Positions 1-5,806 of a DNA stretch of 9,025 nucleotides are shown here, piece after piece (the stretch's first letter is position 1; each line of letters begins with the position of its first letter). This DNA is from an uncultured Eubacteriales bacterium (GTDB taxonomy: Bacteria; Bacillota; Clostridia; Christensenellales; Aristaeellaceae): contig URJB01000072.1 in assembly GCA_900548145.1 (NCBI GenBank), forward strand, positions 1 through 9,025, read 5' to 3'. The notes under the pieces are model-generated. The model was not told the DNA's origin and made no database searches. It worked only from the letters and a program-made list of their open reading frames with translations. Position numbers and translations under genes: made by a program.

Positions 1-53
1 GCCCCTGCGCGCCCATGGCGCGCAGTCCGGGGGTGCAGGGGGTCACCCCCTGC
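1..53 (-). repeat. GC-rich stem-loop repeat, copy A (3' of purB)
   Basis: Two palindromes sit back to back. One is GCAGGGGG-TCA-CCCCCTGC at 35-53; the other is a near-perfect CTGCGCGCC/GGCGCGCAG pair around 5-25. The first shares its last base with the purB stop codon (TAG on the minus strand, 53-55). By eye the segment aligns with copies B (6365-6416) and C (6534-6584) through a CCGGG-GTGCAGGG-n-CCCCTGC core. It is not a canonical intrinsic terminator because no U-tract follows. It may act as an mRNA 3'-end stabiliser or belong to a dispersed intergenic repeat family. The element may continue beyond the window edge. Confidence 0.6.
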
Positions 54-1489
54 TATACGGTGAGGGTTTCGTGCTCGCCGAGGAGAGCGGCGTTTTCGGC
101 GAGAAGGGGACGGATGAAGGTGGAAAGAAACTCGTCCACCTGCTGGGCACTGCGGCCCGTGTAGAGAGTAGGATCAAGTAAGGATTGAAGCTCCGCTTCC
201 GTGGTCTGAAAAAGGGGATCGGCGGCAATGCGGGAAAGCAGGTCGTTGGGCAGGCCTTCTTCCTTGACTACGTTGCCCGCAGCTTGGGAATGAATGCGCA
301 AACGCTCGTGAAGCTGCTGCCGGTCGCCGCCCCGCTTGACCGCGTCCATCAGAATGTTCTCTGTGGCCATGAAGGGCAGCTCGTTCATCACCCGGGCATG
401 AATGACCTTCGGGTAAACGACCAGACCGTCGCAGACGTTCAGCATCACGTTGAGGATGGCGTCCACCCCGAGGAAGGACTCGCTGACCGCAATGCGGCGG
501 TTGGCGCTGTCATCCAAAGTACGCTCGAAAAACTGCGTGGCGCTGGTGATGGCGGCGTTCAAAGTGTCCACCATGACGTAACGGCTCAGGGCCGAAATAC
601 GTTCGGAACGCATGGGATTGCGCTTGTAGGGCATGGCCGAGGAACCGATCTGCTGCTTTTCAAAGGGTTCCTCCATCTCCTTGAAGCTTTGCAGAAGCCG
701 AAGATCGTAGCTGAATTTGCTGGCCGTCTGAGCAATGCCGGAAAGAGTGGAAACCACGAAATAGTCCATCTTGCGGCTGTAGGTCTGACCGCTGACGGGC
801 ACGACCCGGTCAAAGCCCATCTGCTGGGCAATATCGCGTTCCAACTGACGAATCTTTTCCTCGTCGCCGCCGAAAAGCTCCATAAAGCTGGCCTGCGTAC
901 CCGTGGTGCCCTTGCTGCCCAGCAGCGCCAGCGAATCGAGCCGATGCTCCAGCTCCAGATAGTCCATGTACAGCTCGTTCATCCACAAGGTGGCGCGCTT
1001 GCCGACGGTGGTCAGCTGGGCGGGTTGAATGTGGGTGTAGGCCAGACAGGGCATGGATTTGTATTCGTCGGCAAATTTGGCCAGCTTGTCCAGCACGTTG
1101 AGCACCTTCCGGCAGATCAGCTGAAGGCCCTGCTTCATGATGATGACGTCGGTGTTGTCGCCCACATAGCAGCTGGTAGCGCCCAGGTGTAGAATGCCCT
1201 TGGCTTTGGGACATTGCAGGCCGTAGGCGTAGACGTGGCTCATCACGTCGTGGCGGCATTCCCGTTCCCGGCGCTGGGCGTCCTCGTAGTTGATGTCGTC
1301 CTGATGGGCTTCCAGCTCGGCGATCTGCTCGTCGGTGATGGCAAGCCCCTGCGCCTTTTCCGCTTTGGCCAGAGCGACCCAGAGCTTCCGCCATGTGCGG
1401 AACTTGTTGTCCTCGGAGAAAATGAACTGCATGTCTTTGCTGGCATAGCGGGTGGAAAAGGGGCTGATGTAGGCGGAATGGTCGGACAT
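53..1489 (-). CDS. purB: Adenylosuccinate lyase
   Basis: This cytosolic enzyme of de novo purine synthesis cleaves SAICAR to AICAR plus fumarate and adenylosuccinate to AMP plus fumarate. At 478 aa it matches the long clostridial/eukaryote-like form. The fumarase/aspartase superfamily signature is clear: GSSAMPYKRNPMRSE at residues 282-296, with the catalytic serine loop at S283/S284. Other active-site blocks are H80-D81, TSCYVGDNTD from T105, and YTHIQPAQ with H153 as the likely general acid. The ATG at 1489 is preceded by AAGGAGG (about 1497-1503). The gene stands alone, with its own promoter upstream and a stem-loop repeat starting at the stop codon; no other pur gene is adjacent. The protein looks complete and intact. 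Confidence 0.97.
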   Translation of the reverse strand: MSDHSAYISPFSTRYASKDMQFIFSEDNKFRTWRKLWVALAKAEKAQGLAITDEQIAELEAHQDDINYEDAQRRERECRHDVMSHVYAYGLQCPKAKGILHLGATSCYVGDNTDVIIMKQGLQLICRKVLNVLDKLAKFADEYKSMPCLAYTHIQPAQLTTVGKRATLWMNELYMDYLELEHRLDSLALLGSKGTTGTQASFMELFGGDEEKIRQLERDIAQQMGFDRVVPVSGQTYSRKMDYFVVSTLSGIAQTASKFSYDLRLLQSFKEMEEPFEKQQIGSSAMPYKRNPMRSERISALSRYVMVDTLNAAITSATQFFERTLDDSANRRIAVSESFLGVDAILNVMLNVCDGLVVYPKVIHARVMNELPFMATENILMDAVKRGGDRQQLHERLRIHSQAAGNVVKEEGLPNDLLSRIAADPLFQTTEAELQSLLDPTLYTGRSAQQVDEFLSTFIRPLLAENAALLGEHETLTV

Positions 1490-1631
1490 GGCGAGACCTC
1501 CTTAAAAGATGGAAAAGGGGTAAGTCGATGCCCCCGATGGTTGACTTTTTTGGCAATGCGGATTTTCAGCTTGCGCGTTTCCTCCGCGACGAGCCGCCAA
1601 ACGGCGGACATTTTCCAGAATGGCAAGGGTC

Positions 1632-1660
1632 AGTATACCACAGTTGCGGGGGAAAGGCAA
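1632..1660 (-). promoter_or_regulatory. Sigma-A-type promoter of purB with long leader
   Basis: On the minus strand, TTGCCT (1655-1660), a 17-nt spacer and TATACT (1632-1637) form a good housekeeping promoter. The predicted start near 1625 gives purB an untranslated leader of about 135 nt. The -35 overlaps the U-tract of the upstream terminator. The leader holds small potential hairpins, such as CCGCC-GTTT-GGCGG and AAGTC...GACTT, but I recognise no known riboswitch or PurR box in it. Confidence 0.55.
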
Positions 1661-1692
1661 AAAGAAACCGGCCGAGGGAAAGCCTCAGCCGG
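1659..1692 (-). terminator. Intrinsic terminator of the DUF1858/diiron/S-component operon
   Basis: On the minus strand CCGGCTGAGG (1683-1692) pairs with CCTCGGCCGG (1668-1677), giving 10 bp with one G-U and a 5-nt loop, followed by TTTCTTTTT (1659-1667). It starts 7 nt after the stop codon of the S-component gene and so ends that operon just before the purB promoter. Confidence 0.85.
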
Positions 1693-1699
1693 AAGGGGA

Positions 1700-2203
1700 T
1701 CATTTCTGCTTGCGGATGCGGCGAACCACCGGCTGCAGCACGGCAGCGATCACTACGCCGCTGAGACCCTGCACCAGGTTGGGACCTACAGCGCCCAGCG
1801 CCGCGGCCAGACCGTAGCCCAGCGGGAGCCACTCGACGAGAAAATAGCCCAGCACCATCCACAGCTCCGCCAGCACGAACCACAGGATGCGCACCCAGTC
1901 GGACTGGGTCTTGCGGCAGCCCACTACGGCAATGGCCGCAACGCCCGCCTTGATGAGGAACGTAGGCAGGCAGTACAGGGGATAACCGGCGATCAGGTCG
2001 GCCAGCAGGCTGCCGATGGCCGCAGCGGGCACCGCCGTCCAGTCCAGCAGCACCGCGCCCAACAGAATGAACGCGTCGCCCAGATGAATGTAGCCTTGGG
2101 TGATGGAGATCGGGATCTTGAAAAGATAGGTGGCCGCGAAGACCAGCGCGGCCAACATGCCGCCAAAGGCCAGCTTCTGCGTGTTTTTCAGGTTCTGGTT
2201 CAT
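1700..2203 (-). CDS. ECF transporter S component (substrate-binding membrane subunit)
   Basis: This 167-aa, very hydrophobic protein has about five to six predicted membrane helices. The N-terminal segment LAFGGMLAALVFAATYL is followed by the block QGYIHLGDAFILLGAVL, typical of energy-coupling-factor S components (ECF-type vitamin/micronutrient uptake, COG4720/PF07155-like). The C-terminus is basic (RRIRKQK), as expected on the cytoplasmic side. S components bind a vitamin or metal and work with a shared EcfA/EcfA'/EcfT module, none of which is encoded here, so this is a solitary group II S component. The start at 2203 is chosen because AAGGAGG (about 2213-2219) precedes it and the S-component homology starts there; a longer open frame upstream overlaps the diiron gene. 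It lies 22 nt after the diiron gene and is followed by a terminator. The substrate cannot be read from the sequence. Confidence 0.82.
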   Translation of the reverse strand: MNQNLKNTQKLAFGGMLAALVFAATYLFKIPISITQGYIHLGDAFILLGAVLLDWTAVPAAAIGSLLADLIAGYPLYCLPTFLIKAGVAAIAVVGCRKTQSDWVRILWFVLAELWMVLGYFLVEWLPLGYGLAAALGAVGPNLVQGLSGVVIAAVLQPVVRRIRKQK

Positions 2204-2225
2204 GAGAATACGCCTCCTTGGTATT

Positions 2226-2702
2226 TTAGTGGCTTGCCGATTGAGCCTGCTTTTGCAGGCTGGAAAGGTGCTTGTCCTCTTCCCCGGCGATGGTTTCCAG
2301 CATGGCACGGGTGTCGGCATCCTGCGCCAAAGCGGCGAACTGTCGGTATTTTTGGGACGAGCATTCTTCCGCCGCCATGGCGTAATTCATCATGGAGGAT
2401 ACGTCGTTCAGCAGCCCGCGCCGCACCGCGTCCATCAGACCGCCCTCGAACAGCACGCCTTCGGCTGCGGCGGAGAGCATGAGCTGTTCTTCCAGCGTAC
2501 CGTCCAACGGCTGGGCATGGGCGCGGAACTGCCGCAGATGCTCCCGCTCGTCTTCGCAGGTCTGCCGAATCTGGACGGCGATCGGATCGTCCGCACGTCC
2601 CTGCTGCTCCAGCAGCATCAGAGCGCGGGTGTAGAGCTGAATGGCGCTCTTTTCCATTTCACAGGCAATGAACAGCGCCTCCTGCTGCGAACGGATCTCC
2701 AC
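2226..2702 (-). CDS. Ferritin-like/rubrerythrin-type diiron four-helix protein
   Basis: This 158-aa helical protein carries two sets of diiron ligands of the rubrerythrin/ferritin-like kind. The first is a helix with CEMEKSAIQLY (E15/E17 region) followed by E52-R-E-H55. The second is a helix with AAEECSSQKY (E102/E103) followed by E142-D-K-H145, so two ExxH motifs are present. There is no C-terminal rubredoxin domain (no CxxC pairs), so it is rubrerythrin-like but erythrin-only. Family members reduce peroxide or handle iron in anaerobes; the precise reaction here is not known. The start is a GTG at 2702, preceded by GGAAAGGA at about 2712-2719; an ATG at 2714 is followed at once by a stop. 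It sits between the DUF1858 gene and the S-component gene in the same direction, with an unusual TTTCC-rich upstream region. Confidence 0.8.
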   Translation of the reverse strand: MEIRSQQEALFIACEMEKSAIQLYTRALMLLEQQGRADDPIAVQIRQTCEDEREHLRQFRAHAQPLDGTLEEQLMLSAAAEGVLFEGGLMDAVRRGLLNDVSSMMNYAMAAEECSSQKYRQFAALAQDADTRAMLETIAGEEDKHLSSLQKQAQSASH

Positions 2703-2716
2703 GATGATTCACATCC

Positions 2717-2767
2717 TTTCCACGGGTTTCCCATGGGTTTTCCACATTTTGAGAATAATTTCCCACA
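2717..2767. promoter_or_regulatory. Phased TTTCC(C/A)A motif array upstream of the diiron gene
   Basis: Four related motifs occur on the plus strand: TTTCCAC (2717-2723), TTTCCCAT (2727-2734), TTTTCCACA (2738-2746) and TTTCCCACA (2759-2767). Spacings are about 10, 12 and 20 bp, close to helical turns. Two more exact TTTTCCACA words lie nearby at 2829-2837 and 2872-2880. TTTTCCACA fits the DnaA-box consensus TTWTNCACA. The most upstream-facing motif overlaps the Shine-Dalgarno of the diiron gene. This may be an operator array or a DnaA-binding cluster; the function is inferred from pattern only. Confidence 0.3.
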
Positions 2768-2784
2768 CGTTGCGCATATAACGG

Positions 2785-2820
2785 AAAAGTGATTGAATCA
2801 CAAGGGATTCCATCACTTTT
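2785..2820 (-). terminator. Stem-loop between DUF1858 and diiron genes (weak terminator or attenuator)
   Basis: Arms 2785-2799 (AAAAGTGATTGAATC on the plus strand) and 2806-2820 (GATTCCATCACTTTT) pair over 15 positions with one mismatch around a 6-nt loop. Read on the minus strand, the hairpin ends in only four T residues before CC, so termination is probably partial. It lies 20 nt after the DUF1858 stop codon. It could separate the two genes or set their expression ratio. Confidence 0.5.
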
Positions 2821-2840
2821 TCGCTCAGTTTTCCACAAAA

Positions 2841-3044
2841 TTACTTCTTGGAGTTCAAAAACTCGTTGAGTTTTTCCACAAGTTCATCCGCGTTGGTGCC
2901 GTGCACCGCGCAGGCGTCCTCGATGGGTTCGGCGGTGGCGCAGGGGCAGCCCAGACAGTGCATTCCGAAGCTCATGAAAATCGCGGCGGTGTCGCCATCC
3001 ATACGAAGCACTTCGCCGATGGACATTTTCTTATTAACAGGCAT
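2841..3044 (-). CDS. DUF1858 redox-disulfide domain protein
   Basis: This small soluble protein of 67 aa matches the DUF1858 family, also described as the hybrid-cluster-protein-associated redox disulfide domain. The domain fills the protein: M-S-I-G-E-V-L near the N-terminus, the central FGMHCLGCPCA with a C-x-x-C pair (plus an additional Cys), then PIEDACAVHG and a C-terminal helix VEKLNEFLNSKK. Family members are small anaerobe proteins thought to use the cysteine pair in redox or metal chemistry; no substrate is established. The ATG at 3044 is preceded by AAAAGGAG and lies downstream of a good promoter; a longer frame extending upstream would run into that promoter. It is the first gene of the minus-strand operon leading to the diiron protein and the S component. 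Confidence 0.85.
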   Translation of the reverse strand: MPVNKKMSIGEVLRMDGDTAAIFMSFGMHCLGCPCATAEPIEDACAVHGTNADELVEKLNEFLNSKK

Positions 3045-3058
3045 GGTCTTCTCTCCTT

Positions 3059-3087
3059 TTCCGTTCGGACTTTTTGCCCGAACCGAA
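3059..3087 (-). promoter_or_regulatory. Inverted repeat between the DUF1858 promoter and its ribosome binding site
   Basis: Minus-strand arms TTCGGTTCGG (3078-3087) and CCGAACGGAA (3059-3068) pair over 10 positions with a single G-G mismatch, around a 9-nt spacer. The repeat starts just after the -10 box and covers the expected start of transcription near 3084. It touches the A-rich 5' edge of the Shine-Dalgarno. The position suits an operator better than an RNA hairpin, since the transcript would begin inside the first arm. Confidence 0.4.
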
Positions 3088-3090
3088 GCT

Positions 3091-3119
3091 ATCTTAACAT
3101 TGTAAAATGGGATTGTCAA
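3091..3119 (-). promoter_or_regulatory. Sigma-A-type promoter of the DUF1858 operon
   Basis: A perfect -35 TTGACA (minus strand, 3114-3119), a 17-nt spacer and -10 TAAGAT (3091-3096) point toward the DUF1858 gene. It is divergent from the sigma-gene promoter, with only 12 bp between the two -35 boxes. Confidence 0.65.
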
Positions 3120-3131
3120 TGGAAACGAGCC

Positions 3132-3161
3132 TTGTCACGGCAGAAAGAATCGTGCTATACT
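3132..3161 (+). promoter_or_regulatory. Housekeeping-type promoter of the ECF sigma gene
   Basis: TTGTCA (3132-3137), an 18-nt spacer and TATACT (3156-3161) precede the sigma gene. The start of transcription would be near 3168, leaving a short leader with AAGGAG at 3184-3189. No ECF-type motif was found upstream of this gene. Confidence 0.6.
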
Positions 3162-3196
3162 AAAACTGAGATCGCGCGAGGGGAAGGAGTGAGCGA

Positions 3197-3712
3197 ATGG
3201 ACGAAAAGGCACAGCGGTTTTCCGAGGAATGCGGGCCCTATGCGGGCATGGTCTATCGCCACTGCCTTCATATGCTGTCCCGCCCGGAGGAAGCCGAGGA
3301 CGCGGCGCAGGAGAGCATGCTGCGGGCATTCCGCGCCTATGACGGCTACCGGGGCGAAGGAACAGCCACGTGGCTGTACCGCATCGCCCATAATACCTGT
3401 CTGGACATTCTCCGTTCCGCCCGCTGGAAACGGGAAACGCTGCCCTATGACGGGCTTCCGGAGACGGTCGATCCGTCGCCCACGCCGGAGGACGTTTATC
3501 AGAAGCGCTCCCGGCAGGAGCAGCTCTGGCAGGCGGTGGAACAGCTGCCCACGGATCAGCAGGTGATCCTGTCTCTTTATTATGGAGAAAATCAGTCCTA
3601 CGAAGCGCTGTCCCGGCTGCTGAAACTGCCGGAGGGCACGGTGAAAAGCCGCTTAAGCCGTGCCAAGGAAAACCTTCGAAAGGTGCTGGGGCAGGGAGAT
3701 GCAACATTTTGA
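3197..3712 (+). CDS. RNA polymerase sigma factor, ECF (extracytoplasmic function) family
   Basis: This 171-aa protein has the two-domain ECF layout. Region 2 covers roughly residues 10-75 and includes the core-binding and -10-recognition helices (AEDAAQESMLRAFRAYDGY, then TWLYRIAHNTCLDILR). Region 4 covers about 115-168, with LPTDQQVILSLYY and the helix-turn-helix YEALSRLLKLPEGTVKSRLS. It directs RNA polymerase to a small set of promoters, usually in response to envelope or redox stress. The start is ATG 3197 with AAGGAG 7 nt upstream. Its partner is probably the DUF4349 membrane protein encoded 51 nt downstream, and an ECF-like promoter lies in that gap. The subgroup cannot be assigned by eye. 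Confidence 0.93.
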   Translation: MDEKAQRFSEECGPYAGMVYRHCLHMLSRPEEAEDAAQESMLRAFRAYDGYRGEGTATWLYRIAHNTCLDILRSARWKRETLPYDGLPETVDPSPTPEDVYQKRSRQEQLWQAVEQLPTDQQVILSLYYGENQSYEALSRLLKLPEGTVKSRLSRAKENLRKVLGQGDATF

Positions 3713-3739
3713 GGAACTTTTGGGAAAGTCTCTCGTCTA
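3713..3739 (+). promoter_or_regulatory. Probable ECF-sigma-dependent promoter between the sigma and DUF4349 genes
   Basis: GGAAC (3713-3717, extended as GGAACTTTT), a 16-nt spacer and CGTCTA (3734-3739) match the general ECF promoter pattern: a GGAAC/GAAC -35 and a CGTC/TCTA -10 with 16-17 nt between them. It starts right after the sigma stop codon, and the predicted start site near 3745 is just before the GGAGG of the next gene. This would let the sigma factor boost its downstream membrane partner independently of its own promoter. Confidence 0.55.
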
Positions 3740-3763
3740 TTCCCATGAAAGGAGGAGAGGAAC

Positions 3764-4927
3764 ATGGAGTCGAAGCATGAAAACGACCGGCTGGACGATG
3801 AGCTGATGGAACTGTTCAGCGCGCCTGTTCCGTCTTCCTTCGAGGAAAAATGGCGCAGCGCCATTCAGCGAGAGGAGAATTCAACCATGAGTCAGTTCAG
3901 CGGCCATTTGGAAAAGGAACAGAAGAAAACAAAGCGGAAGTGGTGGAAAGCGGCTTTGCCCGCCGCCGCGGCGCTGGTGCTGGTCGCCGGTTCGTGTTGG
4001 GTGGGCGCCCAGCAGCCGGAGTACGGCGCAAGCGATCGTTCCTTCTCTGCGCAGCCCCGCCTTTACACTTCCGCCAGTGACTACGACGGCGGCTATCAGA
4101 ACGAAGCGGCGGCCTACGATCTGGTTGGCTCCAGCGAGGAAAGCGGCTATGCGAAAAAATCCGTTTCCATGGCTTCCGGAAGCTCGGCAGATACATCGGC
4201 CTTGGAACCCACAGCGGAGACCAGCCGCAAGCTGATCCGCACCGCCAGCCTGACCATCCGCACGGCGCAGTACGACGCGGATCTGGAAGTGCTGACCCAG
4301 CTGATAAGCAGTGTGGGTGGCTATATCGAGTCCACCTATCAGAGCGGCGATCTGGAAAGCGGATCTGCCCGCAGCAACAGTATGATCCTGCGGATCCCGT
4401 CCGACAAGCTGGACGAGTTCTTGAACGGGCTGGACAGCGTGGGCCGGGTGGTGGACCGTTCGGAGAGTTCCACGGACATGACCGTGCAGTATGCGGACAA
4501 CGAGGCCCGTCTGGCGACCCTGCGGGCCAAAATGGAACGGCTTAACGAGCTGCTGGAAAAGGCCGAGACGGTGGAAGACCTGATCTCCATCGAAAGCGCC
4601 ATTGCGGACACGCAGTATTCCATCGACAGCTATGAGACCCGTCAGCGCACCATCGACCGGCAGGTGGATATGAGCGAGGTGGATATATATCTGCGGGAGG
4701 ATTCCCCGGTGGAAGTGACCTCGGAGATGAGTCTTGGGGAGCGCATCAGCCGTGCCTTCCAGAACTCCGTGGAGGACTTCGGACAGTTCCTTCGTAATAT
4801 GCTGGTCTTTATCGTGATGGCGCTGCCTGCATTGGGGCTGATGGCGATCGTAACGGCGGCAGTCCTGCTGATCTGCCGCGCAAAGAAAAAAGGGAAAAAG
4901 GCAAAGGAGATGAAAGAGCAAAAATGA
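3764..4927 (+). CDS. DUF4349 membrane protein, probable anti-sigma partner
   Basis: This 387-aa protein has four parts. Residues 1-60 are cytosolic, with an acidic helix DDELMELF and FEEKWRSAI, then a basic stretch KKTKRKWW. Residues about 62-82 form a transmembrane helix (ALPAAAALVLVAGSCWV). Residues about 83-340 face outside: a Ser/Tyr-rich linker, then DUF4349 from about 154 (RKLIRTASLTI) with a likely coiled coil at 243-298. Residues about 346-371 form a second transmembrane helix followed by a Lys-rich tail. DUF4349 proteins are often encoded next to ECF sigma factors. The cytosolic N-terminus lacks the HxxxCxxC zinc motif of ZAS anti-sigma factors, so anti-sigma activity is inferred from context. 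ATG 3764 follows GGAGG by 8 nt. The gene overlaps the next by 4 nt (ATGA), so the two are translationally coupled. Confidence 0.85.
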   Translation: MESKHENDRLDDELMELFSAPVPSSFEEKWRSAIQREENSTMSQFSGHLEKEQKKTKRKWWKAALPAAAALVLVAGSCWVGAQQPEYGASDRSFSAQPRLYTSASDYDGGYQNEAAAYDLVGSSEESGYAKKSVSMASGSSADTSALEPTAETSRKLIRTASLTIRTAQYDADLEVLTQLISSVGGYIESTYQSGDLESGSARSNSMILRIPSDKLDEFLNGLDSVGRVVDRSESSTDMTVQYADNEARLATLRAKMERLNELLEKAETVEDLISIESAIADTQYSIDSYETRQRTIDRQVDMSEVDIYLREDSPVEVTSEMSLGERISRAFQNSVEDFGQFLRNMLVFIVMALPALGLMAIVTAAVLLICRAKKKGKKAKEMKEQK

Positions 4928-5598
4928 AACGCATGGCAATGTTGATTCTGGCGTTGATGCTGACAGTGCTGCCTGTAGCGGCGTTGGGCGAGGGCGAAAG
5001 CACCGTAACGGTTTACGGGTATGGAAAAACGTATGTGACGCTGGACACGGCGGTCATTACCTTTGAAATTTCCGCCAGTGCCAAGACGGTTCAGGAAGCC
5101 CGCAAGCAGCATGATCAGAAGCTGGAGGAGCTTTACACGACGTTGGAATCGGTGGGGATCAGCAAGGATCAGCTGCAAATGTCCGATTCCTTTCTGAATA
5201 CGCAGTATGAATTCAAGTTCGGCAAGCTTGAGCGCGGTGTAGAGCAGGATGAGCAGAGCGTAGGCAGCGAATGGAAGCTGACTCTGCCGGAGAAAGGGAT
5301 GCTGGAGGGCACTCTGGATGCGATCCTTTCCGCCAACGTAGTTTCTGGCTATACCTTCACGCTGGAGAGCAGCGGCAAACAGGAAGCCTATCAGGAAGCG
5401 CTGGATCTGGCTATGGATTATGCCCTGCAGAAGGCAGAATTCGTCGCCAAAACCAACGGCATGAAGCTGGGAGCACTGCGCAGCCTGAAGGAAGAAGAAC
5501 CCGTTTTCGGGCACACCATTCGTTCAGAGACTGACGAATTGATGGACAGCACCATCGTTTCCGCTACCGTGGAAATGGTCTGGGAGCTCGTGAAATAA
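4924..5598 (+). CDS. SIMPL-domain (DUF541) secreted protein
   Basis: This 224-aa protein has a clear signal peptide: MKRMA, then a hydrophobic run LILALMLTVLPVAALG, with likely cleavage around residues 20-24. The rest matches the SIMPL/DUF541 family: VTVYGYGKTYVTLDTAVITFEISASAKTVQEA at the start (residues 28-59 region), an internal KLEELYTTLESVGISKDQL segment, and an AMDYALQKAEFVAKTNGMKLG block near residues 163-182. SIMPL proteins are periplasmic or surface proteins with no firmly established activity; some are linked to oxidative or envelope stress. The start codon overlaps the stop of the DUF4349 gene in ATGA, so it belongs to the same sigma-controlled transcript. A perfect terminator follows 17 nt after the stop. 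Confidence 0.88.
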   Translation: MKRMAMLILALMLTVLPVAALGEGESTVTVYGYGKTYVTLDTAVITFEISASAKTVQEARKQHDQKLEELYTTLESVGISKDQLQMSDSFLNTQYEFKFGKLERGVEQDEQSVGSEWKLTLPEKGMLEGTLDAILSANVVSGYTFTLESSGKQEAYQEALDLAMDYALQKAEFVAKTNGMKLGALRSLKEEEPVFGHTIRSETDELMDSTIVSATVEMVWELVK

Positions 5599-5615
5599 GG
5601 TAGAGTATATTTTTC

Positions 5616-5657
5616 AATAAAACACCCGGCATGGGCTTCCATGCCGGGTGTTTTATT
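5616..5657. terminator. Perfect 18-bp hairpin terminator after the SIMPL gene
   Basis: Arms AATAAAACACCCGGCATG (5616-5633) and CATGCCGGGTGTTTTATT (5640-5657) are exact inverted repeats with a 6-nt loop. The GC-rich core CACCCGGCATG is flanked by A and T runs, so it can work in both directions; here it ends the sigma/DUF4349/SIMPL operon. Confidence 0.92.
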
Positions 5658-5756
5658 GGGTTGACCTGCAAAAATGCTCATGTGCAGCCAACAGGGAATG
5701 GAGAGACAGTAGCCCATTCGTTCGTAATTTTCTTTGAAGGATCACAAACTGTCTCA

Positions 5757-5785
5757 TTGTATTATCTAAAAGCTGACGCTATAAT
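5757..5785 (+). promoter_or_regulatory. Promoter of the alkyltransferase-like gene
   Basis: TTGTAT (5757-5762), a 17-nt spacer and a perfect TATAAT (5780-5785) lie just before the gene. The predicted start near 5792 falls at the AGGAGG (5792-5797), so the leader would be only about 15 nt. Between the terminator and this promoter (5658-5756) I see no feature. Confidence 0.6.
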
Positions 5786-5806
5786 GCTGGCAGGAGGTGG
5801 ACATTC

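Noticed and set aside
1..53. Intrinsic terminator for purB
   Set aside because: The hairpins are strong but no U-tract follows on the minus strand, so it is listed as a repeat.
185..1192. Long plus-strand open frame opposite purB
   Set aside because: It lies wholly antisense to a clear purB, has low-complexity His/Gly/Val-rich composition typical of a reverse-frame shadow, and no ribosome binding site was evident.
1490..1626. Possible upstream leader peptide in the purB leader (minus strand, basic stretch RKLKIRIAKKV)
   Set aside because: The frame runs on out of phase into purB, has no good ribosome binding site, and shows no purine-related codon run or attenuator.
3121..3153. ECF-type promoter (GGAAAC...CGT) upstream of the sigma gene
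   Set aside because: The two halves are about 24 nt apart, too far for the 16-17 nt spacing of ECF promoters; the TTGTCA/TATACT pair explains the region better.
3881..4939. Long minus-strand open frame opposite the DUF4349 gene
   Set aside because: Antisense to a well-supported coupled gene pair, His/Gln/Arg-rich and unlike any family; high GC content readily produces such open frames.
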